Source of the DNA: Eustoma russellianum
Lineage: Eukaryota; Streptophyta; Magnoliopsida; Gentianales; Gentianaceae
Length of the DNA stretch: 64,000 nucleotides
NCBI GenBank assembly: GCA_036186865.1
Contig: AP025040.1
Span: 35,858,397 to 35,922,396 of the forward strand
Direction: 5' to 3'
In this document: positions 58,803 to 64,000 of the stretch, piece after piece
Layout of the letters: every line of letters begins with the position of its first letter
Numbering within the stretch: position 1 is the first letter of the stretch
Position numbers and translations under genes: made by a program
Notes under the pieces: generated by a model
Told to the model about the DNA's origin: nothing
The model's database searches: none
Seen by the model: the letters and a program-made list of their open reading frames with translations, nothing else

Positions 58803-61500
58803 TTAAAGATGTAACTTGGGCAGAGAAGTATCCAGCAGCAATGACCCTCGGACATCACATGGTAATGACGCATCCGAAGTATATTCTTTAACACCAACTG
58901 CATGTAATCCATATCGCGCTAAATAATGTGCGACGGAGTTCGCCTGTCGTGGACAATAGCAAATCGTAGAGCTATTCAGTTGTAGCACCTGTGTTAGACA
59001 TTGAATATCTTGTCCGACTAAGCCTGTGTAGTTTGAAGGGTGACGAACCAAGTGGAGCAGTTGACGGCAATCTGTTTCTACGAACAGACCCACATTTTGA
59101 GTTGCATAATAAAGAAGAGAAAACATCAAGGCCTGCAATTCAGCTCGAGTCGGAGATAAACATGGAAGAACAAAGCAAATGGCGGAGATAAATCTCCCTT
59201 GGTCATCCCGCAAGACCGCACCCGCTGCAGCCTTTGTGCGCTCAACAGAAGCATCTACATTCAATTTCATACGTCCGGATGGAGGGAGGGTTCATTTAAC
59301 AAGCCTATGCCGACAGAGCTTTAACTTTGGAGAAAATCCTTGAGCAACTAGATGCGGAAGAGATTCTGCAAATTTGCGACCTTGGAGTGATGCACACCAC
59401 GTAAATATATGTGAACGGACTTGTTGAAAGAGGTGAGTGGATGAAAATGTACTGTCCCCAAACTTGATAGAAGAGTATTCTTTCCAAATTCCCCACGCTA
59501 CTAGTGTTGGTATTACTGCTCGCACATGCCCCTGCATCGTAGCCATGGATGCATAACGCCACCAACGGAATAGATATGAATAGATAGTATTCTGGCGAGG
59601 CATAGGACCAGATAGTAAAATAGCTACTTGTATCCACAAGGATTTAATTGCTGGACAATGGAGAAAGATATGATCACGAGTATCTGACTGCACCCTACAG
59701 AAAACACATTGAGATGGGTAAATGTGTTGCCATGCCGAAGAGTGTTAGTTAAAGGAAGTGAATGACACCACAATCGCCACATGAAGGTCTTGGCGTTTAG
59801 AGGTGATGTAGGCCACCAAATGTATTTCGAAGCCTCAAACAATGGCAAGTGCGAGTGATACAACGAATATGCCGATTTAATAGTCTATTGACCAAGGGAA
59901 TCAGTGGGCCAAATGTATCCATCCGGTGTGGAAATAGTGTTTTGCTGCATATAATCATTTGTGTCGCATATACGCTTCCAAGTGGCCGAGTCATAGATGT
60001 GTGCATATATATCATTTCTACAACCGTATTTCGCCCTGTTAAAGTCAGCCCATAATGAACCAGAAGAATGAAACTTCCACCATAAGTGTCCATCATAAAC
60101 TTTCTGTATCATCTCCAAAATGCGTATACCCAAGCCACCACACTCCACCGGGCGACAGATTTGAGTCCAAGACATCCAATGATGCTTACCATGCCATAAG
60201 AAGGATGCCATTTTCTGATTCAAAACGGTGAGAACACTTTTTTGCAACCTTGAGCTTGCAATAATGTGAATAGGCATAGTAGACAAGACATGTTTGATAA
60301 GAACCAGTCGGCCTTCCATAGATAGCAATTTCACAACCCATGCATTAAGTCTCCTGTCAAAGTGATCAATTAAGGAAGTGCAATATGATGAACGGTTAAT
60401 CCCCTTGTATAAATACGAACCCAAATATTTAATGGGCAAATTGACCAGCCGCATATTAAGCTGCTGCGCCACTCTTCGTCCAACTACATGTTTCCCTACG
60501 ACTAGTTGGCTCTTTTGGAAATTAATCAATTGTCCGGATGCTGCTTGATAAGTTTCCAAAAATTGTTGAAAGCGTCGCATATTTGATGAGCTGCCATTGA
60601 GAAAGACCACCAAGTCATCCGCAAAAGCCAAGTGGGATACTTGTGGAGCACGACCAACTTGAAAACCATGCAAATCTCCCGAATTGATTACGGTATTGAT
60701 ACCTCGTGAGAATCCTTCAGATGCTAATATGAATAACAATGGAGAAAGGGGGTCTCCCTGTTTTACGCCACGGGAGAAGGGAAAGAAGCTTACTGGCTTG
60801 CCATTTATGAGTATCAAACACCTTGTGATTGAGAAATTATTCATGATCATACGCACTAGCCGTTCATTAAAACCAAATTTGATCAAGAGTTGCCGGAGAT
60901 ACAACCAATCAACCCTATCAAAAGCCTTTGTCATATCAAGCTTTACAACAACATGCCCTCCATAGACTCGTTTGTCAATCATATGGACCATCTCCTGAGC
61001 TAGCAGCACATGATCTGTGATACTACGACCCTTAAGGAAACCAGCTTGTTCAGGAGATATTAATTTGGGAAGAAAATCCGAAAGACGTGAAGCAAGAAAG
61101 CGCGTGACAACTTTGGCCAGGAAATTTGTTAAACAAATGGGACGATAATCACCAAATGATTGAGGATTGGATACCTTCGGAATGAGTGTAATCTGTGTTA
61201 CCGCAAGTTGTTTGGGTGGGCAGACACCAAGAAAGAACTCTTGCACAGCTTTGTGTACATCGACTTTTATAGCAGGCCAAAATGTTTGATAAAAGGATCT
61301 GGGGAACCCGTCTGGGCCAGCAGCACTAGTTGGATTAAGATCCCAAATAGCTCTCTGGACTTCCTGTATGTCTGGTAGAGCCATTAATGTTACATTATCA
61401 TGAATTGTTAAAATAGATGGAATGTATTGTAACAACGAGGATGCATCTGACATGTGTTCCGCAGCAAATAAATTGGTATAGTAATGGACAGCCTGGCGTT
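58803..61500 (-). pseudogene. LINE-5 ORF2 (RT, zf-RVT, RNase H; no endonuclease)
   Basis: RT is open without a stop from about 61500 to 59885. It includes DLNPTSAAGPDGFP, YRPICLTNFLAK, SPEQAGFLKGRSITD, LDMTKAFDRVDW, GVKQGDPLSPLLF and SHLAFADDLVVFLNG with catalytic FADD (about 60621), then the thumb. Breaks near 59885 and 59850 separate the zf-RVT part (59863-59300). RNase H is at 59270-58803 (LNVDAS, RAELQAL, VETD, VAHYLARYG). This is the longest intact LINE RT here. Without endonuclease it could not nick its target itself. Confidence 0.9.
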
Positions 61501-62461
61501 CAATATCTTCCTGCTGTAATGTCTTGCAAATCTGAGATAGTGTGATGGGTTGTGATATATGGAGATGCTGAGATTGGTATAGTCTTCGAATGATTGTGCT
61601 GCATAGAGTCTGTTGTTTTTTTGGGAGTCCATCGCTGATCCTTTGATGGACCAGCAGTAGCAGACTTAATTTTTTGCCTTGCATCTTTAGTTTGCTGCGG
61701 GACTTCTCTAGGTGGTAGCAACTCCACCGCATCTTCTTTTTGTGAGTTGCAGTCTGAAAGTTTATGTCCCAACCTGAAACAATTGGAACAATAACTTGGC
61801 AAGTCCTCATAAATTACTTGTTGTGCAATGACCCTGTTCAATGCGTGGATGAAAATTCTGGACGGTAGTTCTTGCGAAACATCAATTTCAATACACAAGC
61901 GAGCTACGGACAGACGGATGGCTTCTGCAGTGGCCATTCGAGTTTCATAGGGTCTCCCAGCATCCGTCCAATCTGCATTAGGGCAGGTTTCTGATGATAG
62001 TGTAACGGCAGCCCTGGAAAAGAAACCCAAACTGGCACAATGGGAACATTCACTGAGGGATCATATGAAGGAGTCCATTTTGTAACCCTCATGTATTTCC
62101 TAGCAATCATCCAACTTTGCCTTGCAAAGCATCTTAAATAATCTTGTTCATTTTTGAAGTGAAGGACCACATGAGATGCATCTAAGAGACCCACCTGCAC
62201 TGGGCCATTGAAACCGATTCGATCAATTTGCGTACGGATTATGTAGATCGGCGGCTTACCATACCAGAATGTCCCAACTAATGAAAATTTGTATGGCGCA
62301 GCAAGAGAGGAAATTTCTTCATCTGTAAATGAGATCATAGGACTCCCCTTGTATTTTTGAATTGTTTTCGGTGGTATTATAGCCGAAGGCGTCTTCTGAA
62401 ATAGAGAAGCAAAGCTTTTCTTTGATTCCGTTGGTTTTGTCGTTGAATCAAGAGCCGCCAT
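61501..62461 (-). pseudogene. LINE-5 ORF1 (gag-like, CCHC knuckle)
   Basis: The start MAALDSTTKPTESKKSFAS leads into the core KYKGSPMISFTDEEISSLAA and the MRVTKWTPSYDPS block. A frameshift near 61920 separates the second part (LSVARLCIEIDVSQELPSR). The knuckle YCSNCFRLGHKLSDC (about 61791-61747) is intact. The frame runs through the deletion junction (about 61530-61600) and stops at 61500, out of phase with the RT frame. Confidence 0.88.
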
Positions 62462-62617
62462 GAGTGATCAAAAAGATTGAATTTTGAGTGATATCGTAGC
62501 AGTGGGATGGTCAAAGGGCAATGTAGAACGCAGAAGAAGGGTGAAGAAGGCCGGTGTTTCCACCGGCGGCGCTAAGAATCGACATGATCGCATAGCTGCC
62601 ATGATCGCCAGAGCTCC

Positions 62618-62620
<3 letters not shown>

Positions 62621-62689
<69 letters not shown>

Positions 62690-62738
62690 GATATATATAT
62701 ATATATCGTACATATATATATGTATATATATATATATC

Positions 62739-62779
<41 letters not shown>

Positions 62780-62791
62780 TATATATATATA
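62621..62791. repeat. Long (AT)n tract with perfect palindrome
   Basis: About 170 bp of AT repeat lies between the 5' ends of LINE-5 (minus) and LINE-6 (plus). At 62686-62711 is a perfect 26-bp palindrome of the form GTACG(AT)8CGTAC, with another CGTAC at 62738-62742. Frames reading YIYIYI across it are artefacts of the repeat. Confidence 0.9.
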
Positions 62792-64000
62792 CGAGAAGCC
62801 CTACGCTCCGGCGATCTCGGAAAAGATCGTCTTCCCCGATGGCACTGCCTCTGCCGGCATCTACCTCTGCTCCTCCCTCCTTTGCTGATGTCCTTCGGGA
62901 CAACTCTCCACCAATCATACAGCCTAAACAACCATCTAAATACAAAGGATTCCCATCCATTCATTTTTCTGACGCAGAAGTGGATTCTCTCTTTGCACCA
63001 TTCCAGCACACTCTCGTTGGATCCTTTTGGCATGGACGTCCCTCAATGGATGCAATGAAAAAGGCTTTCGATCGGATCGGTTTTACAGGACCGGTGCACT
63101 TGGGATTAATGGACAAAGCACACATTCTTATCCGCTTTGATCAAGAACGTGATTACACACGTTGCTTCTGTCGTAGAACATAAAGTATTATTGGATATCC
63201 AATGCGCGTCACCAAATATACACATGATTTTGACCCCAGGTTTGATGCTCCCATTGTTCCTGTATGGATTTCTTTGCCTGCATTACCGGTTTACCTGCAT
63301 CATCAATCATCACTCTTTGCGATCGCCTCCATGGTTGGAACACCAATCCGTCTTGATGCTGCCAGGCAAAAAATCTTACGTCCATCAGTGGCTCGTGTTT
63401 GCGTAGAAATAGATGTCTCCATAGAATTGCCATCCAAGTTGCATATACAAAGTAAGAATCTTGAATTCTTTCAGCAAGTCATCTATGAGGATGTGCCACT
63501 ATTCTGTTCAACTTGTTGTGTCTTGGGACACAAAACGGGCAATTTGTTGTGTCTTGGGACACAAAATGGGCAATTGCCCTACTGCTGCTATGGATGTGTC
63601 AAAACCTTCGCAGAACAAGAAGATATGGAAAGAAAAAGAACAAACACATATTGATCAGCCAGACTCTGCACCCAATCCCACTGTCACTTTGGATGAACCT
63701 GCTGCAACTGCTACAATTCAGATTTTACGCAAAGAAAATCTCCCTCCTCCTTTGGACACTCCACATATCCCAATTACGGATGAGGCCACTCCCATTCCTA
63801 CTACACAAAATCTATCACTGCTGGGGAATGCGGATGATGACACACATGCACAGACGAATACAATACAAGAAGTCATACAAAGCCATTCGGATACTGACAT
63901 AGATATCCTTGCAACGTCTCCACAGGAGCCTCCTACAGTCACTGCCGCAGTTGAGCAATCAGACGAGGTGTTACTACAACAAATACTCCATCCACCTCAA
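62792..64000 (+). mobile_element. LINE-6: 5' part, runs off the window
   Basis: A GC-rich 5' leader (CTCCGGCGATCTCGG, compare CTCCGGTGATTTCGCC in LINE-1) follows the AT tract, then ORF1. It is on the opposite strand to LINE-5 and head to head with it. ORF2 would lie beyond 64000. Confidence 0.85.
62839..64000 (+). pseudogene. LINE-6 ORF1, partial (gag-like)
   Basis: The start MALPLPASTSAPPSFADVL leads to the core KYKGFPSIHFSDAEVDSLF and GSFWHGRPSMDAMKKAFDRI. A TAA stop at 63181-63183 interrupts the same frame, which resumes MRVTKYTHDFDPRFDAP...PSVARVCVEIDVSIELPSK. In the zinc knuckle a 31-bp tandem duplication (63513-63543 and 63544-63574) shifts the frame and destroys the CX2CX4HX4C spacing. 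After it a Pro/Thr/Asp-rich C terminus is open to the window end. Confidence 0.87.

Larger units (their letters stand above)
58121..62620 (-). mobile_element. LINE-5: LINE lacking the endonuclease region
   Basis: 4.5 kb against 6.1 kb for LINE-4. The 5' leader, ORF1, RT, RNase H and 3' end are present, but the sequence between the ORF1 C-terminal part and the RT start is missing. The left flank is gtacgatatat; the right flank is a long AT tract containing gtacgatatat at 62686. Confidence 0.9.

Noticed and set aside
62468..63058. Long frames rich in YIYIYI across 62572-62790
   Set aside because: These are translation of the AT microsatellite on both strands, not proteins.

Overview
This window looks like plant nuclear DNA, probably from an angiosperm and possibly a eudicot. 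I see no host gene that I can support. Almost everything recognisable is retrotransposon: two Ty1/copia lineages with initiator-Met-tRNA primer sites, a plant L1-type LINE family with a gag-like ORF1 (DUF4283-like region plus CCHC knuckle) and an ORF2 carrying endonuclease, reverse transcriptase, zf-RVT and a C-terminal RNase H, a tRNA-derived SINE and a hAT-type MITE. Long AT microsatellites and a 10-N scaffold gap are also present. The species cannot be named from the sequence.

Layout. 1-4061 is AT-rich intergenic DNA holding a SINE (1661-1799, 18-bp target duplication) and a MITE (3191-3481, 8-bp duplication). 4062-12227 is a complete but decayed copia element on the minus strand (Copia-1, duplication ATTTA). 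12233-13302 is non-coding and ends in what looks like an old minus-strand LTR.

From 13320 to 51995 lies one minus-strand LINE (LINE-2), split by two large insertions. The first, 13773-31961 (Copia-2, duplication ATGAT), is a SIRE/Maximus-like element with a deleted interior. It has a snap-back U5 end on the left and a giant right-hand LTR made of five tandem units of about 2.02 kb; unit 4 is itself split by a plus-strand LINE (LINE-1, 21556-27591). The second, 35849-50540 (Copia-3), is an LTR-interior-LTR-interior tandem of a closely related element with a scaffold gap in the second LTR. LINE-2 also carries a 972-bp head-to-tail tandem repeat of its RT region.

To the right come LINE-4 (52015-58106) and LINE-5 (58121-62620), both minus strand and head to tail. 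An AT tract with a perfect palindrome follows, then the 5' part of a plus-strand LINE-6 that runs off the window.

How the parts relate. The order of events can be read from the junctions. LINE-2 appears to have entered an AT-rich site in an old LTR, possibly its TATA box. LINE-4 and LINE-5 then entered the copied target motif GTACGATATAT. Copia-2 and Copia-3 entered LINE-2, and LINE-1 entered an AT microsatellite inside Copia-2. All coding regions are broken by stops, frameshifts or deletions, so no element here looks autonomous. No new defence or metabolic system was found. The unusual features are structural: the five-unit LTR, the U5-to-U5 integrated element, the LINE hotspot, a conserved LINE 3' hairpin, and tRNA-like promoters in a copia leader.
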